Source: an uncultured Clostridia bacterium (GTDB lineage: Bacteria; Bacillota; Clostridia; UBA1381). From it: a stretch of DNA of 33,198 bases. Shown here piece by piece: positions 1 through 8,415 of the stretch; the first letter of the stretch is position 1, and each line of letters starts with the position of its first letter. The position numbers and the translations under genes were made by a program. The notes below the pieces were generated by a model. The model saw only the letters and a list, made by a program, of their open reading frames with translations. It searched no databases and was not told the origin of the DNA. Location of the stretch: positions 1-33,198 of the forward strand of contig CATJNN010000159.1 in the NCBI GenBank assembly GCA_949742185.1. Reading direction: 5' to 3'.

Positions 1-246
1 AAGGGTGAGACGGGGAAGATGATTATATTTAAAAGGACTTCCGACGAGCCATATCAGATTACAACGGCTTCATATGATATAAACATGATTGCAAATGTTG
101 AAAAGCTTGTTCCCGCAGAGTGGATTGTTGACGACAATACGTATGTGTCAAAAGAATTTGAACGATATGCTCGGCCGCTTATAATCGGCGAGTTGTCGCC
201 GTTTATGGTAGACGGTCTGCCAAGACATGTGTTTATAGATAAATAA
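1..246 (+). CDS. 6-phosphofructokinase (ATP- or PPi-dependent), C-terminal fragment
   Basis: Frame 1 is open from base 1 (KGETGKMIIFKRTSDEPYQITTASYDINMIANVEKLVPAEWI...), resembling the C-terminal region of Pfk-family proteins (GETGKM, K-VP-EWI). The 5' end lies outside the window. Confidence 0.7.
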   Translation, partial: KGETGKMIIFKRTSDEPYQITTASYDINMIANVEKLVPAEWIVDDNTYVSKEFERYARPLIIGELSPFMVDGLPRHVFIDK

Positions 247-253
247 TATATTT

Positions 254-293
254 GGTCTGTCTATTCTTTTGAGTATGCAGACCGATATTTTTA
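254..293 (+). terminator. possible intrinsic terminator of the phosphofructokinase gene
   Basis: GGTCTG (254-259) pairs with CAGACC (278-283), followed by gatattttta just after the stop codon. Confidence 0.4.
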
Positions 294-371
294 TGCCGAA
301 GTGAAATGATAGAAAAAATATTTTGACTGGCTTTTGGAGTATATATTAATTTACGGATTTTAATTAAGAGA

Positions 372-409
372 AAAAACACCTGTCGGTTATATAACCGACA
401 GGTGTTTTT
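372..409. terminator. bidirectional intrinsic terminator (convergent genes)
   Basis: Perfect palindrome aaaaacacctgtcggttat/ataaccgacaggtgttttt between two convergent CDSs, with A-tract and T-tract flanks. Confidence 0.85.
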
Positions 410-430
410 ATAAGTGCAGTACGCTGACTA

Positions 431-1807
431 TCAACGTTTTATAAGCGTTGCCACTTGCTTTGTCAATTCGGGCAAAATAAGATTTGAGAGGTCTCCCGTA
501 TAGTGGTTAAAGTCATTTGGATACCATTTTAAAAGCTCTTCCGCTTTATTTGCCGCCGCTTCATCAGCCGCTGCGCCGGAGCCGCCTGCAGCGTCACGGG
601 CTTTTCTGACCTCGGCGGTCATAAGCTCGTCTGTTATTGCGCCGATGTCTACATATCCCAGAATATTTTTATCGTCTTTTCTGGATTGGTAAACCTCATA
701 CAGAGCAACGTCAAAATCGTCGTAACGCTTCCCGGTAAAGGTTTCGGTCTGCTCGTTGTACACCTTGCCTTTATACGAGCCCCAGTTTCCGTTTGGCGTA
801 TAGCTTCCCAGAATGACCTTTCCGCCCATTTGGATGACGGAGTCAATATAATAATTGAGCTGTGCTTTAAAGTCTTCTATGGTTCCGCTATAGCCGTTTG
901 TTCCCATGCCGCTGATAGACACAACATCGTTCGGGCGTATGGTTCTGAGAACGGAGTCTAAAAGTCCTTCGTTATAGAAGCTCGTTAGCTGTCTTGCGCC
1001 TCGTCCCATATTGCGGAAGTTATCGACCGCGCCGGCAAGTTCCGGATAGGATTGCCATTTGCCCGCGAGCACGTAGCCCCACGATGGATTTTGTGCGACT
1101 GTGGAATCGCCTATTTCAATCCATGCAGGCTTTTCGCCGGCTGTTTTCACCGGCTGTTCCTCAATTTTTACAGAAGCAAGTTTACCTGTTCCCGCGAGGT
1201 TTAAGTCGAGTATGCCTTTTCCAACAGTTTCTCCGTCGCCGACAACTGCTACTTCATATGTTTTTGAGGTCAGCGCAGAGTTTGTATCTTTTTTTATTCC
1301 TGTTAAATATCTGTTATATTTTTCAAGATATAGCGTCCCCTCATAGCTGACCGTTATGTTATAAACTTTTCCGGCAGCGACGTTGGCTTTGAATACGATA
1401 TCGCTTCCCGATAAATATCCGCTGTTATTTTCAGCCGCCCCCTCTATGCCGAAGCCAAGCGCGTCATCGTAGGCGGTTTCTGCAGTAACCATGGTCTGGT
1501 TATCTGCCGCGGCGCCGCTTCCGAATGAAAAATTCAAGCTGTAGATTATAACGGAGGTTTTTCTTGTAATTGGCTGTCCTGCAGTGTTTTGCGCTGAAGC
1601 GATAACTACTGCTTTTGAAGCCTCCGCATCCGGCGATACAGTGATTTCTCCGGTAATTTCATTTATGCTGACGCCTCTTACGGGAGTTTCCAGAGAATAT
1701 GAAACCGCGCATCCGTCAATTTCATTTCCAAGTCCGTCGCGCACAACAGCAGAGCACTCTGCAGTTACGCTTTCGCCAGATGGGATGAGAATACTTTTCG
1801 GCTTATA
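431..1807 (-). CDS. 3' part of secreted esterase: Ig-like domain, CBM35-like segment and CE12/YesT-like rhamnogalacturonan acetylesterase (SGNH); probably continuous with 1803..4313 through a +1 frameshift
   Basis: SLNFSFGSGAAADNQTMVTAETAY..., then WIEIGDSTVAQNPSWGYVL (GDS block), GRGARQL, GTNG and a C-terminal DFNH. The ORF-track start (1921) gives a basic, non-homologous-looking N-terminus (MRETTRHIRCIAQ...). The sensible protein begins at YKPKSILIPSGESV. Confidence 0.75.
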   Translation of the reverse strand, partial: YKPKSILIPSGESVTAECSAVVRDGLGNEIDGCAVSYSLETPVRGVSINEITGEITVSPDAEASKAVVIASAQNTAGQPITRKTSVIIYSLNFSFGSGAAADNQTMVTAETAYDDALGFGIEGAAENNSGYLSGSDIVFKANVAAGKVYNITVSYEGTLYLEKYNRYLTGIKKDTNSALTSKTYEVAVVGDGETVGKGILDLNLAGTGKLASVKIEEQPVKTAGEKPAWIEIGDSTVAQNPSWGYVLAGKWQSYPELAGAVDNFRNMGRGARQLTSFYNEGLLDSVLRTIRPNDVVSISGMGTNGYSGTIEDFKAQLNYYIDSVIQMGGKVILGSYTPNGNWGSYKGKVYNEQTETFTGKRYDDFDVALYEVYQSRKDDKNILGYVDIGAITDELMTAEVRKARDAAGGSGAAADEAAANKAEELLKWYPNDFNHYTGDLSNLILPELTKQVATLIKR

Positions 1808-4313
1808 CAAGCTCAAATTTGTCAATCGGCACAGGCGTTTCCGTGGGCTCCGACGGTGGTTCGGGATAATCAGTCCATGCGCCTGTGCTATACAGCGTAT
1901 ATGCCGTGTTGTTTCCCGCAATAGCGCCTACAGAATTGTAAGCCTCCTGATGATAGTGATACTGATCCCGCATTAGAGCCGCATATTCGTCGGTATAAAA
2001 AGAAGCGACTGCCGTGATATTTTGTTCTGTGTCCGCAAGTTCTTTCTGCGCTAAATTTATCGCCTTATACCGAGCGTCCTTAACCTCGTCAATCGCGACC
2101 GCCCCGCTTGTTTTGCAGCGACCGATTCTTATCATGAACATATCCGTAAGCCCTGTTTGTGATTTCATCGCATCAAAAATTGCTTTTGTGTTTGCTTTGT
2201 ATAACGCGGCGCTTCTGTTGCTGTCCGCGTCTGAACAGCCTTGACACCACACCATAAATTGTTTGCCTACAGTATAACCGCAGCTTTCAAGATACGCCTT
2301 AGCCTCGTTATATCTTGTCGCCGCTTCGTTTATTTTCGCACTGTCGTTCCACCATTTCGACTCAGTTCCTCCGCGGGAGCACTGCACGCCTACAAGCGGC
2401 GTTCCCGCTGTCTGATAGTAGCTTTCCATAAATGCGGAGACCATATCTCCGCTGCGGCGGTCGACGCCGCTTCCGCTGTTATCGTTAACCGCGTCGTTAT
2501 TTTCATGTTTGCCGAAAGGTTCCGATACGGTTGTTAAAACCCCGGGTTCGGTAATGGGATGATATTCAAAGCCATGTCCGGGAGCGCAGGGAACCGCATT
2601 TTCATAATCTCCGCGTCCAGCCATATTGGACTGTCCCATAAATATTGCTAAATCTACGGTTTTGATTTCGGTTTGTTCTGATAAAATCCATTCCTCAAGC
2701 CCTATTTCAGCGGCGGCTTTAGCTGTGATTTTGTGCCCCTCATACGGATATTCCGTATATCTTGCGTCAATTCCAGAAGTCTGCAGACTGTTAATCATAG
2801 TTCTGACATTGGAAACAGAAGTCGTATCGTCATTATATCCCGCAAACGCCCAGACCTTGCCGACGGGTTTTGCCGTTCCCGCGCCTGCGATGGTGATAAT
2901 TTTATCTGCGCCCGAAGAAAGCGCGGCGTTCACGCTTTCCGACTGACCAATCACTATGATCTCCCGCGCCGTTGTACGCACCTCGTCTACAAGCGCGGTA
3001 ATATCGGAAAATATCTCCGCTGACTGCGGCGCAATAAGCGCGGCTCTACCGCTGAGTTTATCAAAAAATGGCTTTGCGTCATATAACTGAGAATATGTAT
3101 CTGTTCCGCACCGCATTTCGCTTGCTAAATAAATTACTGCCGGCGCGTCTGTTTGTTCTTTAATTCTGCAAGGATAGCCGGCTATTGTTTTAAGCTCGTA
3201 GCCATCCGTAACGGTTATGTCTGCGGGCGGTTCGGTCGAATTAAATTCAGAGATTGTCAGATTGTCAAGTGAAATATATCGTTCACCCGCTGTTTTTGAG
3301 CGCGTAGACGATATTTCCAGTTTTTTAAAATCGGATATGGTACCTTCGGGAAGTTCTCCGGAAAAAGAGGTGTTTCCGATTGTGACAGTTACAGTTCTTG
3401 CATTATAATCAATATCAGTTTTTATATGGTGATTTCCAACGCCGCCCCATGCCGAGCGCACAGCTTTGTCGTCTGCCGCGACGGCGCCGCATATCATAAG
3501 ACCTTTTGCGGGGGTTTCATCATATGGATGAACCTGAAAATCTACAATGATTTCTTCGCTGTTTTTTACAGAATAATTGAAAAATTGCTGACCGAGAGCC
3601 TTTGAGTGGTCTATAGCGTCAAATTCAATCGTAATGTTGTTTCGTATAGAGTTTTTCATGTCGACAGTAACTGAGCCGCTTTTTGTATCGCTCGCAGGAA
3701 ACTGTATCTCTCCGCCGCTCCATACGGCGCTGCCGCCCATGACGGGTACATTTTTGCCTTCGGACGGCGGAGCGGCGTCAAAGCTCCATGAAGTGGACGG
3801 AGACTGATATTCTTCGGCTTCGCCGCCGCTTACAGGCGGCTGCTCTTCCGTGGCTGACTTAAACGAGAGCGTTTTAACAGCAGACGTTCCTTTTCTGTAT
3901 CCAAGCTGAAATTTTTGTCCTTCCGTTAATTCCATAGAAACACTGCTTCCGTATTGATTGGAATATTGTCCGTTAATAAAATAGCTGATGTCTTTTCCGG
4001 TATACGAAACAGTGCCGTTGGACGGAGCCGTAAATTCAATATATGAGCCGGTTAGTTTTTTTGCATCCGCTCCGGTCAGATGAACCGTACCGTCTGCATC
4101 GACGTATGTGCCCTCGTATGTAAGATGGGCCGTAGTGTTCGCGTCAATAGATATTATGTCCGAAGCTGTGCCGTAGTCCGTTTTTATGCCGTCTTTAACG
4201 AGCAGCGTAAAGTCGCACATGTAATCGGCATCCTCGGCCAAAACAACAGATGGTATAAATGATATAAGTATCGCCATTGCTGTTATGAGGCTTATAATTT
4301 TTGATGATTTCAT
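1803..4313 (-). CDS. Secreted multi-domain esterase, N-terminal part: signal peptide, beta-rich modules, degenerate alpha/beta-hydrolase-like domain, SASA-type (sialate O-acetylesterase-like) esterase domain
   Basis: Signal peptide MKSSKIISLITAMAILISFIPSVVLA; KVWAFAGYNDDTTSVSNVR...YTEYPYEGHK (alpha/beta-hydrolase C-terminal part); VDLAIFMGQSNMAGRGDYENAVP (SASA GQSN-AGRG motif). RBS ggag upstream of the ATG. Confidence 0.8.
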   Translation of the reverse strand: MKSSKIISLITAMAILISFIPSVVLAEDADYMCDFTLLVKDGIKTDYGTASDIISIDANTTAHLTYEGTYVDADGTVHLTGADAKKLTGSYIEFTAPSNGTVSYTGKDISYFINGQYSNQYGSSVSMELTEGQKFQLGYRKGTSAVKTLSFKSATEEQPPVSGGEAEEYQSPSTSWSFDAAPPSEGKNVPVMGGSAVWSGGEIQFPASDTKSGSVTVDMKNSIRNNITIEFDAIDHSKALGQQFFNYSVKNSEEIIVDFQVHPYDETPAKGLMICGAVAADDKAVRSAWGGVGNHHIKTDIDYNARTVTVTIGNTSFSGELPEGTISDFKKLEISSTRSKTAGERYISLDNLTISEFNSTEPPADITVTDGYELKTIAGYPCRIKEQTDAPAVIYLASEMRCGTDTYSQLYDAKPFFDKLSGRAALIAPQSAEIFSDITALVDEVRTTAREIIVIGQSESVNAALSSGADKIITIAGAGTAKPVGKVWAFAGYNDDTTSVSNVRTMINSLQTSGIDARYTEYPYEGHKITAKAAAEIGLEEWILSEQTEIKTVDLAIFMGQSNMAGRGDYENAVPCAPGHGFEYHPITEPGVLTTVSEPFGKHENNDAVNDNSGSGVDRRSGDMVSAFMESYYQTAGTPLVGVQCSRGGTESKWWNDSAKINEAATRYNEAKAYLESCGYTVGKQFMVWCQGCSDADSNRSAALYKANTKAIFDAMKSQTGLTDMFMIRIGRCKTSGAVAIDEVKDARYKAINLAQKELADTEQNITAVASFYTDEYAALMRDQYHYHQEAYNSVGAIAGNNTAYTLYSTGAWTDYPEPPSEPTETPVPIDKFELV

Positions 4314-4345
4314 AGCGTTTCTCCTTTTGATATTCTTTTGTACTA

Positions 4346-4374
4346 ATTATACAATGATTTAAATTATTTCGGAA
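4346..4374 (-). promoter_or_regulatory. putative sigma-70-type promoter for the esterase gene
   Basis: On the minus strand, TTCCGA (4369-4374), 17 bp, TATAAT (4346-4351). Confidence 0.5.
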
Positions 4375-4395
4375 TTGCGTTTTGTGTAAATGAGT

Positions 4396-4424
4396 TTGCG
4401 TTTTTTGCTTTTATATGCTATAAT
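4396..4424 (+). promoter_or_regulatory. putative sigma-70-type promoter for the araC-like gene
   Basis: TTGCGT (4396-4401), 17 bp, TATAAT (4419-4424), immediately upstream of the ATG. Confidence 0.55.
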
Positions 4425-4429
4425 AAATA

Positions 4430-5296
4430 ATGGTGATTATAATGGATATAAAAATTGTAAAACATGGAAATCATGCTGTAAACAGCGATACGGACGGATA
4501 TATGTATAATTTTAACACCTCAATGGGAAGTGATTTTAGTTTGCATATTCATACATGCTTTGAATTTATACATATAATACACGGCAAACTTTTATATAAA
4601 GTCGAAAATTCGGAATATATGCTCTCAGACGGCGATTTTATAATGACAAAGCCCGATGAGTTTCATTCGTTCAGTTTTCCGGAGGAATGTGAATATCAGC
4701 GCGAGTTTCTGCATATTTATCCTGGCTTTTTAAAGAATTATCCTGAGATTCTTGAGAGCCTTCAAACTAGAAAATCTGGTTATTTTAACCGTATTCCGGC
4801 GGATGTGGTTGAGAAATACGGTATTAACAGAATATTCAGAGATATTGAGAAGTGCTGCGCAGAGCCTGTGGAGGAAACAGATTTTATGATGCTGACATAC
4901 ACCCTCCAGCTTGCTGTGAAAATAAAACAAATTCTTCGCAGTGAAACGCCTGAAAATCAGAGGATTCCCGCTCAAAGCAAGGCGAATGTTATATGCAGTT
5001 ATATAGACGCTCATTTTATGGAGGATATAAGTCTGGAGGAAATTGCGAAATCTGTTTTTATGTCTCCATCGCACACGAGCCGGCTTTTTAAACAAGAAAC
5101 AGGTATGACCATAAAATCATATCTTACTATGCGGCGCATACGTAAAGCGAAAAATATGATTATGGAAGGACATAAAACCATGAGTGTATTCGTTGACTGC
5201 GGTTTCAGCGATTATTCAACTTTCTATCGGGCGTTTATGAAGATTGTGGGAATGTCGCCGGATAAATTTAAACAGCAGCAGACTAAAAAAATTTAG
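4430..5296 (+). CDS. AraC-family transcriptional regulator (N-terminal cupin, C-terminal HTH_18)
   Basis: HIHTCFEFIHIIHGKLLYKVENSEYMLSDGDFIMTKPDEFHSF (cupin) and ISLEEIAKSVFMSPSHTSRLFKQETGMTIKSYLTMRRIRKAKNMI...FSDYSTFYRAFMKIVGMSPDKFK (AraC HTH). An alternative in-frame ATG is at 4442. Confidence 0.9.
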   Translation: MVIIMDIKIVKHGNHAVNSDTDGYMYNFNTSMGSDFSLHIHTCFEFIHIIHGKLLYKVENSEYMLSDGDFIMTKPDEFHSFSFPEECEYQREFLHIYPGFLKNYPEILESLQTRKSGYFNRIPADVVEKYGINRIFRDIEKCCAEPVEETDFMMLTYTLQLAVKIKQILRSETPENQRIPAQSKANVICSYIDAHFMEDISLEEIAKSVFMSPSHTSRLFKQETGMTIKSYLTMRRIRKAKNMIMEGHKTMSVFVDCGFSDYSTFYRAFMKIVGMSPDKFKQQQTKKI

Positions 5297-5331
5297 AAAA
5301 CTGTATTATTTTTACCTGATTGTTAAATGTG

Positions 5332-5360
5332 TTGAAATTTAATCGGCGTTGCGTTATAAT
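5332..5360 (+). promoter_or_regulatory. sigma-70-type promoter for the GH88-like gene
   Basis: TTGAAA (5332-5337), 17 bp, TATAAT (5355-5360). Confidence 0.7.
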
Positions 5361-5400
5361 AGGTTCAATAAAATTTTATTATAATATTGGGAGAGCAGAT

Positions 5401-6495
5401 ATGTTTGATAAAGCTTTGAAATTTTCATTAGAGAAAATAAAAAAGAACACAGTTGAATTTTCAGACGGATTTTTGAGCGATGAAAGCAGCGGATACATAT
5501 ACAAGAAAAATACGGAATGCACAAGCTGGACAGAGGGGTTCTGGCCCGGAATGCTGTGGCTTGCGTATGAGATTACAAACGACGGTGTTTTTAAAAACAC
5601 GGCGAAGGGTTTAGATAAAATACTGCAGAAAAGAATCTTCAGCCGGCAGGCTATAGACACGCATGATTTAGGATTTTTGTATACGCTTTCCTGCGTTGCC
5701 GAATATAAAATATGCGGCGATAAAGATGCGCGCCGCGCGGCTATTGAGGCGGCGGATAGACTTGTTCTGCGTTTTCATGAAAAGGGACAGTTTATTCAGG
5801 CGTGGGGAAGACTGGATGAAAAAGAAAATTATCGTCTGATAATAGATTGTCTTATGAATTTGCCGCTTCTTTTTTGGGCGTCGGAAGAGACCGGCGATAT
5901 GAAATATGCAGATATTGCAAAACGCCATTTTTATACAGCGATAGATTGTGTGGTTCGGGAAGATTACACAACGCACCATACGTTTTATTTCGATTCTGAA
6001 ACGGGAGAGAAGGTTAAAGGCGTTACTAGGCAGGGGTATAGCGATAATTCCTGCTGGGCGCGCGGTCAGGCATGGGGGATATATGGAATTGCATTGGCGT
6101 ATAAATATCTGCGCGACGATAAACTGCTTGAACTGTATAATCATATAACTGATTGCTTCATAGAGCGGCTTCCTGAAGATTATGTGCCGTATTGGGATAT
6201 GGTATTTACAAGCGGCGGAGAGCCGCGCGATACGTCTGCGGCGGCTATAGCGGCGTGCGGTATAATGGAAATGAATAAGTATTTTGAGAATAAGAAATAT
6301 ATGGAGTTTGCGCTGAAAATGATGCAGTCGCTGGAAGATAATTATCTTACGGACGAAAGCTCAAACGGAATTTTGACGGACGGAATGTATTCAAAGCCGG
6401 ACGGCTCGGAACCGGAATGTAACGTGTGGGGAGATTATTTTTTCCTTGAAGCGTTAATAAGACTTATTAAGCCGGATTGGAAGATGTATTGGTAA
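5401..6495 (+). CDS. GH88-family unsaturated glycuronyl hydrolase (no signal peptide)
   Basis: MFDKALKFSLEKIKKN...SWTEGFWPGMLWLAYEIT...THDLGFLYTL...CNVWGDYFFLEAL, typical of the (alpha/alpha)6 GH88/GH105 superfamily. RBS gggagag precedes the ATG at 5401, so the ORF-track start at 5320 is upstream of the predicted transcription start. Confidence 0.85.
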   Translation: MFDKALKFSLEKIKKNTVEFSDGFLSDESSGYIYKKNTECTSWTEGFWPGMLWLAYEITNDGVFKNTAKGLDKILQKRIFSRQAIDTHDLGFLYTLSCVAEYKICGDKDARRAAIEAADRLVLRFHEKGQFIQAWGRLDEKENYRLIIDCLMNLPLLFWASEETGDMKYADIAKRHFYTAIDCVVREDYTTHHTFYFDSETGEKVKGVTRQGYSDNSCWARGQAWGIYGIALAYKYLRDDKLLELYNHITDCFIERLPEDYVPYWDMVFTSGGEPRDTSAAAIAACGIMEMNKYFENKKYMEFALKMMQSLEDNYLTDESSNGILTDGMYSKPDGSEPECNVWGDYFFLEALIRLIKPDWKMYW

Positions 6496-6530
6496 TAAAA
6501 TTTGCTGCATATCCTTTCTGGGAGTTTGTC

Positions 6531-6567
6531 AACAAAATAAGAGCGTTAAAAACGCTCTTATTTTGTT
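6531..6567. terminator. bidirectional intrinsic terminator
   Basis: aacaaaataagagcgtt-aaa-aacgctcttattttgtt: 17-bp perfect stem between convergent genes. Confidence 0.9.
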
Positions 6568-6585
6568 GCTTGGATTTTATATTAT

Positions 6586-8352
6586 CTATTCCTGACGTTC
6601 AACGGGGATTTTAACATATACGGCAGTGCCGGCGCCAACGGCGGACTGAACGGAGATGCCGTAACTGTCTCCGAATATAATTTTAATTCTTTTGTTCACA
6701 TTATCAAGACCTATATGAGATTTTTCCTGATTATATGTGTTGTCTTCAAAACGGCTGTTAAGGCTGTTTACTGATTCCGCGTCCATTCCCACGCCGTTGT
6801 CGCTTATCGTGATTATTATATTTTCGTCGTCGCGCCGCCCTGTAATTTTGATAAGCCCCTTGCTGTTTTTTGGTTTTATTCCGTGATATACGGCGTTCTC
6901 AATAATCGGCTGAAGGCAGATTTTTATGATTGTATATGAAAAAATTGCTTCGTCGATATCCCATTCTATATCAAATAAATCACCGTAACGCAGGGACAGA
7001 ATATTTATATATTCCTTAGTATATTTAATTTCGTCTTCGATGGTAACAAAATATCCTGAAGACAGGGTATTACGGAAGAAGCTTGCCAGATTTACCAGGG
7101 ATTTTGACACGGGATTGTCTGAACCTGACATATTATACGCCATCCAGTTTATAGTTTCAAGCGTGTTATATAGAAAATGAGGATTTATCTGCGTTTGCAG
7201 CATATCATATTGGGTTTGACGCAGGAGTTTCATGCGTTCTTCAAGAATTTCCTCCATTTTTGTCTTGTCTTCTATGTGCAGACGTATATTATTGATTATG
7301 TACATAAGCTCGTTTTTATCTTCAGCGCCTATATTATTCACTGACGGAGTGAACTCGTCAAGCGATGAGATAATTTCGTGGAGCGGGGTATAGCTTTTTA
7401 CAGAGGCTACATATGCTAAAATAAAAACGACTATCAGAAGAAAGAATAGTGTCGCGGCAATTTGAAGCCTGAGCATAGAAAGCTGATTTTCATATATCGT
7501 GCGCGGATATGCGCTTATATATTTAAAGTCTGAAATTAGACTGTCCGAGGCTTGAAGCAGATAGCCTTCTTCATTAATTTCGCAGGAAACGGTTTCAAAG
7601 GAGTTTTTTATATCTGCTGAACTAAATCCTATATCTTCGGGCTTCATATGCAGATATGAAGCGTCGTTTGCCATTATAATTCTGTTTTTTGTGTCAATTA
7701 AGAAAAACAGTCTGCCGTCTTTGTAACGTTTATATAGTATTGAGTTATACATAATTTGGGAATTAACGTTCATTATCACAGCGCCTTTTTTTTCATCGGC
7801 AATATATATGGGTTTAATAATTGTAATAAGAGGAGGATATGTATTATTTTTGTTTCTGGGAACTATAATTCCTTTTTGAGCGCTGATGGAATTGTAGCTG
7901 TCGAGCCAGCCTAAGTCGTTAAACTCTGAAACGGACATAATATTTTCATCAACGATGACGGAATCAGACAGTTCGGAATATATGTACACTGAGTCAATGT
8001 ATTTATATACTATTGGAAGCGTTTTTGCGAGCCGTGTAATGGTTTTGAACGAATCTGTGCTGATATTGTTGATTGTGAACATCTGCGCGCTTTCATTACT
8101 TGCAATAGAGCTGCTCATCATGTCGCACTCCATCAGGGTTCTGTCAATAATATTTGACGAGCCGTCTAACATGGAGGAGTTTTCAAATTCAATTTCTTCA
8201 CGCATATTCTCAAAATTGCCCGAATAAAACATGATGCTTAAAATGAGAAATGGAACAATAGTCAGCAGCGAAATAAGCAGGAATGTGCGCAGAAATATAC
8301 TGTTCATTTTAAACTGTTTAATATACGGCCATATATTTTGAAGCTTTTTCAT
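6586..8352 (-). CDS. Sensor histidine kinase, YesM-like (membrane; His_kinase plus HATPase_c)
   Basis: N-terminal and mid-protein TM segments, QTQINPHFLYNTLETINWMAYN (His_kinase phospho-acceptor region), PIIENAVYHGIKP, ISDNGVGMD. Confidence 0.93.
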   Translation of the reverse strand: MKKLQNIWPYIKQFKMNSIFLRTFLLISLLTIVPFLILSIMFYSGNFENMREEIEFENSSMLDGSSNIIDRTLMECDMMSSSIASNESAQMFTINNISTDSFKTITRLAKTLPIVYKYIDSVYIYSELSDSVIVDENIMSVSEFNDLGWLDSYNSISAQKGIIVPRNKNNTYPPLITIIKPIYIADEKKGAVIMNVNSQIMYNSILYKRYKDGRLFFLIDTKNRIIMANDASYLHMKPEDIGFSSADIKNSFETVSCEINEEGYLLQASDSLISDFKYISAYPRTIYENQLSMLRLQIAATLFFLLIVVFILAYVASVKSYTPLHEIISSLDEFTPSVNNIGAEDKNELMYIINNIRLHIEDKTKMEEILEERMKLLRQTQYDMLQTQINPHFLYNTLETINWMAYNMSGSDNPVSKSLVNLASFFRNTLSSGYFVTIEDEIKYTKEYINILSLRYGDLFDIEWDIDEAIFSYTIIKICLQPIIENAVYHGIKPKNSKGLIKITGRRDDENIIITISDNGVGMDAESVNSLNSRFEDNTYNQEKSHIGLDNVNKRIKIIFGDSYGISVQSAVGAGTAVYVKIPVERQE

Positions 8353-8415
8353 AAGGGGTATGTTCCTTCCTTTGTGCCAGATAGTAAGATTAATTTCACA
8401 AATAATCTATATTTT

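Noticed and set aside
5668-6144. 158-aa minus-strand ORF opposite the GH88-like gene
   Set aside because: Shadow ORF overlapping a strongly supported enzyme gene.
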